64,000 nt of DNA, from assembly GCF_014397245.1 (NCBI RefSeq), contig NZ_JACLHY010000003.1, positions 124,001 to 188,000 on the forward strand, read 5' to 3'. The position numbers were made by a program, and so were the translations under genes. The first letter of the stretch is position 1. Every line of letters begins with the position of its first letter. This DNA is from Arenibacter arenosicollis. Lineage in GTDB: Bacteria; Bacteroidota; Bacteroidia; Flavobacteriales; Flavobacteriaceae. This document shows positions 1 to 8,170 of this stretch, in pieces. Below the pieces are notes generated by a model. That model had not been told where the DNA came from. It searched no databases and worked only from the letters and a program-made list of their open reading frames with translations.

Positions 1-832
1 CTACAACGCAAATATCCTCGGGAATATTAAGTCCACTTTCCTTAATTTCCTGAATAGCTCCCAAAGCAGCAAAATCGCTGGAAGAAAATATAGCGTCTGG
101 TGGTGTTTCCATATCCAAAAGTAACCGCGCGGCTCTTCTACCATCAAGAACGTTACTCTGTGTCTCAATGACTAAGCTTTCATCAAAATCAATTCCATTA
201 TCGGACAAGGCCTGCTTATAACCCAAATATCTATTCCTAAATATTTCAAAGTTCCGATCGTTGGACAAATGTGCTATACGCTTGCAACCTTGGTCCAACA
301 AATGTTTGGTAGCCTCGTAACCACCTTTAAAATCATTTATGGTTACAGAACTGATACCTTTTATATCTTTCTTCCTATCAAAAAAGACCAATGGCGTTTT
401 TTTATTTTTTAGAAGTTTATTAAACCCCTTATTTTCCTCCAGATTGGCATTGGAAATAGACATTAGTATGCCATCCACTTGTACATTTACAAGCGAATTT
501 ATTTTTTCGTTCTCTATATTTTCCTGGTTGTGGGTCTGACAGATTATTACGTGGTAACCCTTGGGGTACAATTCTTCTTCAATACCACGTATAACCGATG
601 AAAAGAAATTACTATCTATTCTAGGAACAATGACGCCTACATTATAACTCTTGCCGCTTTTAAGGGCCAAAGCCAACTTGTTCTGCTCATAATTCATTTC
701 CAAGGCAGTCTCCAGGACCAGCTTGCGCGTATTTATACTTATTTTGGGATTATTGTTTAAAGCCCTAGAGACGGTTGCAGCTGTGAGACCTAGTTTTGCC
801 GCTATGTCATATATGGTCGTTTTCTTTTTCAT
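1..832 (-). CDS. LacI-family transcriptional regulator (C-terminus outside window)
   Basis: The reading frame starts at the ATG at 832 and is open to the window edge, giving about 277 codons; the end is missing. The N-terminus has the LacI helix-turn-helix (TIYDIAAKLG, then TAATVSRALNN, residues about 6-27), followed from about residue 60 by the periplasmic-binding-protein-like effector domain (VGVIVPRIDSNFF). The last visible residues (GLNIPEDICVV) fit the conserved segment before the family's G-F/Y-D motif, so some 60 residues are likely lost. It should bind DNA as a dimer and respond to a sugar or sugar derivative; the target cannot be read from this window. A palindrome at 927-940 upstream suggests autoregulation. 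Confidence 0.93.
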   Translation of the reverse strand, partial: MKKKTTIYDIAAKLGLTAATVSRALNNNPKISINTRKLVLETALEMNYEQNKLALALKSGKSYNVGVIVPRIDSNFFSSVIRGIEEELYPKGYHVIICQTHNQENIENEKINSLVNVQVDGILMSISNANLEENKGFNKLLKNKKTPLVFFDRKKDIKGISSVTINDFKGGYEATKHLLDQGCKRIAHLSNDRNFEIFRNRYLGYKQALSDNGIDFDESLVIETQSNVLDGRRAARLLLDMETPPDAIFSSSDFAALGAIQEIKESGLNIPEDICVV

Positions 833-926
833 GAATTATCTAACTTGGTTCTTATAACAGTTAGCCTCTGCGTAAATAGCATATTCAGATTTATTCTTTA
901 CAAGTATACTATTTTATCTAATCAAT

Positions 927-940
927 TGTAATCGATTGCA
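927..940. promoter_or_regulatory. Candidate LacI-type operator
   Basis: TGTAATCGATTGCA is a 14-bp inverted repeat centred on ATCGAT with one mismatched pair. LacI-family sites are typically palindromes with a central CG. It lies 95 bp upstream of the LacI-family start at 832, and no other gene start faces it, because the LytTR gene ends at 1033. Autoregulation is inferred. Confidence 0.45.
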
Positions 941-1032
941 TATTAATCTGAAAGAATATTTTGATAACGCCTGGTTTGCTGGGTCTTAGATAAAATTGTC
1001 CATAACTAACTTGATGGTAGTACACACCCCTA

Positions 1033-1737
1033 CTACAAGTACTTTTCCACAAAATCCTCCTTGAAGGCACGCCCAATAGGCACATATGTTTCTTGGTCAA
1101 AAAAGATACGGTTGCCCGATACTTTCTCGATTTGTCTTGTATTAACAATATAGGATTTATGTACCTGTGTAAATTGATCCGTCGGCAAGGTCTGCAGCCA
1201 ATATCGTAAGGAATGGGAGGTTAAATGTTTTCTGTCAGTAGTATAAATTTCGGTGTAGTCCGCTTCAGATTGGATATAAAAAATATCTGCAAGGGCAATT
1301 TTAAGATGCTCGTAGCCCGACTTAATGAAAATTACCTCTGGAACTGTCTTCCTTTCCACCTCCTTTTCTATGGAAGACCTTTGTAAATTAGGCGCCGGAA
1401 TCTTGGAAACGGCCATTACAAAGCGTTCAAAAGAAAATGGCTTTAACAAATAATCCAACACATGGTATTCATAACTTTCCAGTGCGTATTCTGAGAAGGC
1501 AGTTGTTAATATTACATGAGGTTTCTTGTTCAGGGCCTTTAAAAAATCCATTCCCGAAATCTTGGGCAAATGAATATCCAAAAAAATAAGGTCTACCTCT
1601 TCGGCTTTTAGATAATCCATGGCTTTGAGGGCATCTGCAAAAGTAGCCTTGAGCTCCAAACTCTTCATTTCACCTATATACTTTTGTAGTACACGCTGTG
1701 CGGGAGGTTGGTCCTCTATGATGATGCAACGGATCAT
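1033..1737 (-). CDS. LytTR-family response regulator
   Basis: 234 aa. An N-terminal receiver domain has the acidic pocket (EDQ at 8-10), the phospho-acceptor Asp54 in FLDIHLPKISG and the conserved Lys99-Pro100. A C-terminal LytTR DNA-binding domain follows (about 130-234, with the family-type segment FTQVHKSYIVN). It should receive phosphate from the membrane kinase encoded just upstream and bind paired direct repeats. The start overlaps the kinase stop by 4 bp (ATGA), so the two are translationally coupled. The divergent receptor gene at 2957, with a LytTR-like repeat pair upstream, is the best candidate target. Confidence 0.95.
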   Translation of the reverse strand: MIRCIIIEDQPPAQRVLQKYIGEMKSLELKATFADALKAMDYLKAEEVDLIFLDIHLPKISGMDFLKALNKKPHVILTTAFSEYALESYEYHVLDYLLKPFSFERFVMAVSKIPAPNLQRSSIEKEVERKTVPEVIFIKSGYEHLKIALADIFYIQSEADYTEIYTTDRKHLTSHSLRYWLQTLPTDQFTQVHKSYIVNTRQIEKVSGNRIFFDQETYVPIGRAFKEDFVEKYL

Positions 1738-2750
1738 ACGCTTCCCTTATTAATATCAATGTTCAACTTAACAGAATAGGTGGTATCTGTTTCCTCTATT
1801 GACAAACTATGGGCTCCAGGATAAATAAGCCCTAAACGTTTTTTTACGTTCTGAAGACCAATACCGCGGGAGAGATCATCTGTATTGGTTTCACGCCGAA
1901 AGGAATTGGAGCATTCAAATTGTAATAGGCCATTTTCAGATACTTTGATATCTACGCTGATAAAAATATCCTCTGATTGACTAGCGGTACTATGCTTAAA
2001 GGCATTTTCCACGAATACCGTCAATATTAAAGGAGCAATTCGGTATCCCGACCCAATGATATCTGTTTTAAAATCCACGGTTCCCCTATTTTCAATCTGC
2101 AATTCACTTAATTGGGTATAGTTTTTCAAGTGTTCTATTTCCTTGGAAAGCGGCACATACTTTTCCTTGCAATCGTATAACATATACCGCAATACCGAGG
2201 ATAGTTCTAAAATAATGGTAGGCGTTTTAGGCGAATTATCAATGGCATATGAATAAAGATTGTTAAGGTTGTTAAACAAAAAATGGGGATTGATCTGCGA
2301 TTTTAAAAATTGTAGTTCATTTTCCTGTGCAGACGTTTTTAACTTTTCTACTTCGCTTTGGGAACTTATCGCATCCCAAGCAAACTTAAATCCCGACAAA
2401 ATTGCAATTACCGGCAATACATCGAAGATGGCATAATAGATTCCAGGAACTATTCTTGCTCTTTTGGTTCCTGGATAAAAAACCAGTTCCAAAAGTTCTT
2501 CGGCCCAAATCACGCCAAACAATACCAAGACGACCATTCCTAAAAACTGCCAATATTTTTTTCGATATAAAAATTTGGGCATTAGATAGTAGGTGATAAA
2601 AGCGGCAAAAATAGTATAGACCAAAAAGAAAACTAGTTGGGCGACCGTAATCCCCGGATTATTCTTGTCAAAGGAATAGAAAAGCAGCACCAGGATATGG
2701 AGCACGACTTGAAAGAACAGTTCCTTCCTGGAAATCATGGCTTTTTTCAT
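1734..2750 (-). CDS. LytS/YehU-type membrane sensor histidine kinase
   Basis: 338 aa. Four hydrophobic segments lie in residues 10-125, followed by a short coiled linker and the His_kinase box SQINPHFLFNNLNNLYSY with His156 as the likely phosphorylated residue. A HATPase domain with N-box VFVENAFKHS and a G-box near GIGLQNVKKRLGL completes it. There is no recognisable extracellular sensor domain, so the signal is probably sensed in or near the membrane. It is the first gene of a two-gene operon with the LytTR regulator and is divergent from the outer-membrane receptor gene. The ligand is unknown. Confidence 0.94.
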   Translation of the reverse strand: MKKAMISRKELFFQVVLHILVLLFYSFDKNNPGITVAQLVFFLVYTIFAAFITYYLMPKFLYRKKYWQFLGMVVLVLFGVIWAEELLELVFYPGTKRARIVPGIYYAIFDVLPVIAILSGFKFAWDAISSQSEVEKLKTSAQENELQFLKSQINPHFLFNNLNNLYSYAIDNSPKTPTIILELSSVLRYMLYDCKEKYVPLSKEIEHLKNYTQLSELQIENRGTVDFKTDIIGSGYRIAPLILTVFVENAFKHSTASQSEDIFISVDIKVSENGLLQFECSNSFRRETNTDDLSRGIGLQNVKKRLGLIYPGAHSLSIEETDTTYSVKLNIDINKGSV

Positions 2751-2851
2751 AATCCAAATCTAAGCTATTGCTCCCATTTCAAAAAATAGTGCTACGTCAA
2801 CGGCAAAATTAAACCCCTAAACGGCGTATGCCCTAAGTAAAATCTACTGGC

Positions 2852-2881
2852 TGTCGTTCAATGGAATACTTTTGTCGTTCA
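2852..2881 (+). promoter_or_regulatory. Paired direct repeats, candidate LytTR binding site, with weak promoter at 2916-2923
   Basis: TGTCGTTCA occurs at 2852-2860 and again at 2873-2881, a spacing of exactly 21 bp (two helical turns). LytTR proteins such as AgrA bind two 9-bp direct repeats separated by about 12 bp, which is the geometry here. A near-consensus element AATCTTTG (2916-2923) follows 34 bp downstream, without a TTG at the proper upstream distance, as expected of an activator-dependent promoter for the gene at 2957. Functional assignment is inference. Confidence 0.5.
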
Positions 2882-2956
2882 CAGAAAATACCCTACTCTT
2901 CTCAATAAAAAAATGAATCTTTGTAATTCTTACAATTAAAATTAATTAAGGAAGCC

Positions 2957-5329
2957 ATGAAAAAAAATTTGGTACAATTGTTAATCGCTACTTCATTCAT
3001 ACTCTATTGCCCTGTTACCATGGCACAGGTAACCATAAAGGGAACTGTGGTGGAGGAATCTAGCGGACAGCCTATTGCCTATGCAACGGTAATGGTCGGC
3101 GATAACGAAACCAAAAAACCAATAGATGGCACCACCACTATGGATGATGGCAGTTTTAGCTTGGAGACCGATGCGTCCGACTACTATATAGAAGTAAGTT
3201 TTCTAGGCTTTCGGACCAAAACATTTGGACCGCCACCAACACAGGGTAAAACTATAGATTTAGGGAAGATTGCCCTTACAGAGGATGCAGAACAACTACA
3301 GGAAGTAGTGGTACAGGGCGAGGTTTCACGTACCGAATTTAAATTGGACAAACGTGTATTCAACGTAGGGAAAGATCTTAGCACTACTGGGGCAAGTGCC
3401 TTGGAAGTTTTAAATAACGTGCCCTCCGTTAACGTTAACATAGAGGGGCGTATTAGTCTTAGGGGGAGCCAGGGAGTACAGATTCTCATCAACGGAAAGC
3501 CATCCATCATTGCTAGTGAAGAAGGAAATGCCTTGGGAACCATTACGGCAGATATGATTGAAAAGATTGAGGTGATGACCAACCCATCAGCCAAATATGA
3601 TGCCGAAGGAACATCGGGCATTATCAATATAGTCCTTAAAAAGGAGGAGCGCAAAGGACTCAATGGCTCCATCTCGGTGAATACTGGAGCACCTGACAGC
3701 CATAGTGTTGGGGTAAGCCTAAATAGAAGAACAGAGAATTTTAACCTTTTTACCCAGTTGGGAATAGGACTTCGCGATATGCCCAATGATCTTGAGACCC
3801 GAAACGTTGATTTGGAAAACAACACCACCATTCTTAGTAATGGTACCGAGTACCGAAATGAAACCTATTATAATATAGTCCTTGGAACGGATTATCACAT
3901 TAATGATAATAACGTACTGACACTCTCTGGCAACTTTGCCATGGAAATAGAGGAACAACCATCCAACACTAGTTTTGTGTCCCTGGATTCCAACAATGCC
4001 ACTATCTCAGAATGGGAACGTACCGAAGTTACAGATGCAAAAAACCCTAAGTTGCAGTATGAATTACAGTACAAAAAGGAATTTGAAAACAATGAGGACC
4101 ATACCCTACTTTTTAGTGGCTTGGGAAATTTCTTTGGTAAAGACCAATCCTCAGAATTCTTGAACAACACTATTGCCGGAGAGGATAAGGACAGTAGACA
4201 ACAGACCCGAACCGATTTCAAAGAGGCTATTTTTACCTTTAAACTGGATTATACCAATCCCCTTACTGAGGAATGGACCATAGAGACAGGGGCCCAATAC
4301 GTCTTTAACGATGTAAGCAATGATTACGAAGTAAATAATTTCACCGACGGTGCCTTTGTTAACGACCCCGGTCTGACCAACGTCTTTGAATTCGATCAAA
4401 AAGTGCTAGGTCTATACGGTACCGGTTCCTATGAAGGAAAAAAATGGGGCATTAAAGGAGGATTACGCTTGGAACAAACCGATCAGAGCACATTTTTGAT
4501 TACAACAAACGCGGCAAATGATCAAAACTATGGCAACTTTTTTCCCAGTCTTCATAGCTCATATAAATTTAGTGACAAGGTATCCGTTCAAGCTGGTTAC
4601 TCCAAACGTATCTACCGACCCAGAATGTGGGATTTGAATCCCTTTTTCAATATCCGAAACAATTATAGCATACGCCAGGGTAATCCCGACCTACAACCGG
4701 AATTTACCGATTCCTATGAAATTACCAGTATATACATTTTAGGTCCTGCCAGTATAAATTTTGGGATTTATCACCGCTATACTACAGACGTCATAGAGCG
4801 TATTACCACCTTCGAAAACAACGTTAGCACCACTAGGCCAGAAAATATTGGAACCAATAAAGCTACTGGTATAGAATTCAATGCAAAATATAGCCCTGCC
4901 AAATGGCTTACCCTGAATGGGGATTTTAATTATAATCAATTTCAAAGGGATGGTATCTTCGAGACCACGATTTTCGATTTTAGCAACAAACAATGGACTT
5001 CCAAATTAATGACAAAAATTAAACTTCCATCCGATTTCGATGTGGAAATGACAGGCAACTATCAATCCAGCTACCAAACGGTACAAAGTGACGTTAGTGA
5101 TATGCTGTTTATCGATATGGGCCTACGAAAAAATATAATGAAAGGCAAGGCCGTCCTCAATTTAAGCGTAAGGGACCTATTCGCCTCTAGGGTGGACGAG
5201 AGCCAAATTGCCCAGGCCAACTACGAGGTTTACAATCGCCGTCAAAGAGGCACATTTGTGGCCCTTGGCTTTAGCTATGGCTTCGGCAAGGGAGAGGCCA
5301 TGCAATATTCTGGACAACGTAGGAGATAA
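2957..5329 (+). CDS. Outer-membrane beta-barrel receptor, CarboxypepD-reg/plug type
   Basis: 790 aa. A Sec signal peptide ends near residue 23 (VTMAQ). Next come a carboxypeptidase-regulatory-like beta-sandwich (about 25-110), a TonB plug-like domain (about 115-230, ending in a segment like TSGIINIVLKK) and a long beta-barrel typical of the OMP_b-brl_3 group. The C-terminus (GQRRR) lacks the terminal aromatic residue common in classical porins. Proteins of this group are often encoded beside LytS/LytTR pairs, as here. The substrate is unknown; no SusD partner is adjacent, so a polysaccharide-uptake role is not supported. Confidence 0.9.
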   Translation: MKKNLVQLLIATSFILYCPVTMAQVTIKGTVVEESSGQPIAYATVMVGDNETKKPIDGTTTMDDGSFSLETDASDYYIEVSFLGFRTKTFGPPPTQGKTIDLGKIALTEDAEQLQEVVVQGEVSRTEFKLDKRVFNVGKDLSTTGASALEVLNNVPSVNVNIEGRISLRGSQGVQILINGKPSIIASEEGNALGTITADMIEKIEVMTNPSAKYDAEGTSGIINIVLKKEERKGLNGSISVNTGAPDSHSVGVSLNRRTENFNLFTQLGIGLRDMPNDLETRNVDLENNTTILSNGTEYRNETYYNIVLGTDYHINDNNVLTLSGNFAMEIEEQPSNTSFVSLDSNNATISEWERTEVTDAKNPKLQYELQYKKEFENNEDHTLLFSGLGNFFGKDQSSEFLNNTIAGEDKDSRQQTRTDFKEAIFTFKLDYTNPLTEEWTIETGAQYVFNDVSNDYEVNNFTDGAFVNDPGLTNVFEFDQKVLGLYGTGSYEGKKWGIKGGLRLEQTDQSTFLITTNAANDQNYGNFFPSLHSSYKFSDKVSVQAGYSKRIYRPRMWDLNPFFNIRNNYSIRQGNPDLQPEFTDSYEITSIYILGPASINFGIYHRYTTDVIERITTFENNVSTTRPENIGTNKATGIEFNAKYSPAKWLTLNGDFNYNQFQRDGIFETTIFDFSNKQWTSKLMTKIKLPSDFDVEMTGNYQSSYQTVQSDVSDMLFIDMGLRKNIMKGKAVLNLSVRDLFASRVDESQIAQANYEVYNRRQRGTFVALGFSYGFGKGEAMQYSGQRRR

Positions 5330-5731
5330 AATAGGGTGATTTTAACCAATAAAATATACTAAAAACAGAACAGTATTTCCATTTAGTCCTTGTAGTGTAT
5401 AAACCGTTATTGGCCTAAGTTAAAATCCAACGCCGATAAACGGTTTAATCGGCTTATTTTCGAACAGTATAACCATTCTACCCAACATCTCTTCTTTCCT
5501 TAAAGGGTTATGACGAATATTCACCTTAAAACTTTTACCTCGATTCCTACCTATAAAGAGGATAAAACCTAAATCCTAATACAGAGAGTCGAGGGAAAAT
5601 TCCACATTAATTCATTGAAGTTAAGGCAAAGCCCGTTAGGGTCAATCATTTAACAAACGGTTTAGTATCTTGAAATTGTTATATGTCAACCGGTAGACAT
5701 TTCGTATAAGTTACCGTTAAAATATAAATCA
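5330..5731. other. Non-coding stretch between receptor and four-helix-bundle genes
   Basis: No convincing gene seen in 402 bp. CCGAT (5433-5437) and ATCGG (5448-5452) can form a short hairpin followed by CTTATTTT, a weak terminator candidate for the upstream receptor. The remainder is AT-rich and presumably holds the promoter of the gene at 5732. Confidence 0.4.
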
Positions 5732-6184
5732 ATGAATAAGGATATTAAAAAAATCGAGGACAGGATAAAAGATGTCATCAGAAAAAATGAAGATGCCGTA
5801 AAAGGTTTTGACAATGCGGCTGAATATGCCAAGGATGTAGGCATACAAAATTACTTTGAAAATAAAGCCAGGGAAAGAAGGATGTTTATAACGACTTTAA
5901 AGAATTCATCGCCCGAACTTAAATTGGGAGATAACGAAATTGATGGCAGTGCAGCAGGTACCGCACATCGGGCTTGGATGGATATTAAGGCGTTTTTTTC
6001 CGGTGACAAGGACGAATCCATGTTGGAAGAAGCTGTGAGGGGAGACAAATCGGCTATTGAGGAATATAATGAGGTTTTGGCTGAGACTTTAGTCCCACAT
6101 AGGGTAAAAGAAATTTTACTTGAACAGCGCAATGCCATTCAGAACGATTTGGAAACATCTAAAATCTTGGAAGATTTTAGGTAG
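5732..6184 (+). CDS. PA2169-type four-helix-bundle protein (DUF2383-like)
   Basis: 150 aa, soluble, no signal peptide. The almost wholly helical sequence and the pattern of AFDNAAEYA-like first helix, RERRMF second helix, AGTAHRAWMDIK and a charged third and fourth helix match the ferritin-like PA2169/DUF2383 family. The biochemical role of that family is not established; members often lie among stress-response genes. The next gene is an MscS channel, which would suit an osmotic or general stress context, but a hairpin terminator at 6208 separates the two transcripts. Confidence 0.85.
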   Translation: MNKDIKKIEDRIKDVIRKNEDAVKGFDNAAEYAKDVGIQNYFENKARERRMFITTLKNSSPELKLGDNEIDGSAAGTAHRAWMDIKAFFSGDKDESMLEEAVRGDKSAIEEYNEVLAETLVPHRVKEILLEQRNAIQNDLETSKILEDFR

Positions 6185-6207
6185 TTTTCCGCCTTTGTCA
6201 AAAATAG

Positions 6208-6235
6208 AAGAACCCTTTTCTAAAAGGGTTCTTTG
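6208..6235 (+). terminator. Rho-independent terminator
   Basis: AAGAACCCTTTT (6208-6219) and AAAAGGGTTCTT (6222-6233) form a long perfect stem 24 bp after the stop codon of the four-helix-bundle gene. The structure is symmetric, with T residues on the downstream side. Confidence 0.8.
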
Positions 6236-6425
6236 TGCCATGTTTAGTTTTACTATGCAAACTACACAAGGTTTCTAAGCCACGCTCATGGCTTTATGAC
6301 TATTAAGACATTCCTGCATCTTTTCTTTTAGCTACGCAATGTTCGTTCTAGGGCGTTCACCCAATCAATATGGGGGGAATGCTGAAGTGTTCCCTTAGGC
6401 ATCGCTTTTTTATTAAATAAGACCA

Positions 6426-7328
6426 ATGGAAAATACCGACATTACTTTAACGGAGTCCCTAACCTCTTTTGTGGACCGGTTTATTCAACAATTACCTGGA
6501 ATTGGATTAGGTATTCTAATCATTATTCTGGGTTTATTAATTGGTTCATGGTTAGGACAATTTGCAAGGAGGCGTATTGTTGCTTCAACACAGGATCCGC
6601 TCATGAGCAAATTTCTTGGAAAGGCCTTAAAGTACACGCTTATAGTAATTGCCATTATGCTGGGGCTTCAGGCTGCAGGCCTTGGTGGTATCGCTACAGG
6701 AATCCTGACAGCCGCCGGAGCGAGTGCCGTAATTTTGGGCTTTGCATTCAAGGATATCGGTGAAAATTTTATAGCTGGAATCATCCTAGCATTTAGTCGG
6801 CCCTTTGAAGTCAACGATACTGTTGAAATAGGCGATAATTTTGGAAAGGTTAAAGCTTTGGAATTTCGTTACACCAAACTAAAGACTTTTAATGGCAAAG
6901 ATGTTTATATTCCCAACAGCGATGTCCTTACCAAACCAGTTACCAACTATACTGAGGATGGTTTTTTTCGTTGGGATTTTATCATCGGCATAGCTTATGA
7001 AGATAATATTGAAGGCGCTAAAGAAACTGTAATGAAGGCTTTGAGGGAAGCACCTGATGTTATTGAGGATGAAGAACACGAAAACTTCGTTATAGAAGAC
7101 GAATTGGATACCAGTACCGTAAACCTCAAAGTTTTTTTCTGGGTAGACACTAAAGATTTCAGGCGTATGGCCCTTATCACCAAGGGAATCGTAGTGAAAA
7201 ATGTAAAAGAAGCTTTGGAAGATGCAGGTTATTACATGCCCGCCGATATTCAAGAAATTAAGTTATATAGAGGGGAAACCGATTTTCCATTGCGGTTGAA
7301 CCAGCAACAGGAAGTAGAGAAAAAGTAA
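6426..7328 (+). CDS. MscS-family small-conductance mechanosensitive channel
   Basis: 300 aa, about the length of E. coli MscS. Three membrane segments lie at about 20-45, 67-88 and 92-112. The third is the Gly/Ala-rich pore helix (TAAGASAVILGFAFKDIGEN), followed by the beta-domain signature (GIILAFSRPFEVNDTVEIGD) and the alpha/beta C-terminal domain. It releases solutes when membrane tension rises after osmotic downshock. The ATG at 6426 starts directly before the amphipathic N-terminus; no better start is seen upstream. Confidence 0.93.
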   Translation: MENTDITLTESLTSFVDRFIQQLPGIGLGILIIILGLLIGSWLGQFARRRIVASTQDPLMSKFLGKALKYTLIVIAIMLGLQAAGLGGIATGILTAAGASAVILGFAFKDIGENFIAGIILAFSRPFEVNDTVEIGDNFGKVKALEFRYTKLKTFNGKDVYIPNSDVLTKPVTNYTEDGFFRWDFIIGIAYEDNIEGAKETVMKALREAPDVIEDEEHENFVIEDELDTSTVNLKVFFWVDTKDFRRMALITKGIVVKNVKEALEDAGYYMPADIQEIKLYRGETDFPLRLNQQQEVEKK

Positions 7329-7525
7329 AGTAATAATTGGGTTGTGTTCCGAATCTAGTAGAACATTGAAATGATGGTTGGCTTAAACCGAGGCCTTTTG
7401 CTAATCGATTAAAACGGTATGGCTCATAAATTTTCAATGGATAGAACTAAAACAGAAGGAACAGGGCGGTCTGGGCAAAATACATTTACTTGAAGTAATT
7501 CATATAATCCTGCGCATTTATAATT

Positions 7526-7903
7526 TTAAGATTGGTCATTTGTAGTTAAAGACCATCCCATAATTTCCTTACGTATCTCTTCTGGGCTACGTTGTCTACT
7601 TTTTGCTATAGAATCGATAACCTTATAGAAGCTTCCCTTTTCATATTCGGTGTCTTCCTCCTTTATAGCAGGATAATGTGAAAGGTATTCGTCCCTTACC
7701 GCTAGCCATTGCGATTCTAAATGCAAGTCAAGTTTCGTTGTATCTACTCCTCCATTATTAACGGGTTTTCCCAATTCCTCTGCTGAAATCCCAATGGATT
7801 CTCTTTCATGGTAGTCCTGGCCTAAACCATGGTTTTGCGGAACATTGTTTTCCAAGCCTCTGAAAGGCTTTTCTTTATCTTGATTCTTTCTATCTGTAGT
7901 CAT
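7526..7903 (-). CDS. Small hydrophilic protein, possible CsbD-like C-terminus
   Basis: 125 aa, no signal peptide or membrane segment. The first 45 residues are Gly/Asn/Gln-rich and probably disordered. The second half (W66 onwards: VRDEYLSHYP, then EEDTEYEKGSFYKVID, then SPEEIRKEIMGW) is predicted helical and resembles the W...D-D/E-Y-x-E-G...I pattern of CsbD-like stress proteins, but the match is by eye only. Nearby genes (four-helix-bundle protein, MscS) would fit a stress role. Function not known. Confidence 0.6.
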   Translation of the reverse strand: MTTDRKNQDKEKPFRGLENNVPQNHGLGQDYHERESIGISAEELGKPVNNGGVDTTKLDLHLESQWLAVRDEYLSHYPAIKEEDTEYEKGSFYKVIDSIAKSRQRSPEEIRKEIMGWSLTTNDQS

Positions 7904-8048
7904 TTGAAAATATATTAGATTAATATTCCTTGATTGGGTAAAATTACAAATTGGACAATATTAAGCTTGCTCAAATGGAGTTATTAATAACCTTAAAACC
8001 TTGATAATTAATTAAATCAAAACTGGGTAGTTATAAATATGTCTTAAA

Positions 8049-8085
8049 CAAAAAAATCCAACCTATTTAACTTGGTTGGATTTTT
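8049..8085 (-). terminator. Terminator of the glycoside-hydrolase-like gene
   Basis: AATCCAACC (8055-8063) pairs with GGTTGGATT (8074-8082). On the minus strand the hairpin is followed by a run of T. It lies between the GH-like gene stop (8171) and the gene at 7526 and could act in both directions. Confidence 0.75.
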
Positions 8086-8170
8086 ATTGTTCAGATCGTC
8101 GTGAACTGATTTGGTATAATACCCCAGTTCTCAATGGTGCCAACAAATTTTTGGTGGGGCCGCCTTCCTT

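Noticed and set aside
3184-3831. 215-codon minus-strand frame inside the receptor gene
   Set aside because: Antisense shadow of a well-supported receptor; Ser/Leu-rich with no domain.
8046-8085. Third copy of the AAACAAAAAAATCCAACC string, considered as a second attachment site
   Set aside because: It is not followed by any tRNA-derived sequence, and the hairpin with T-run explains it as a terminator of the GH-like gene; the match is to the terminator part only.
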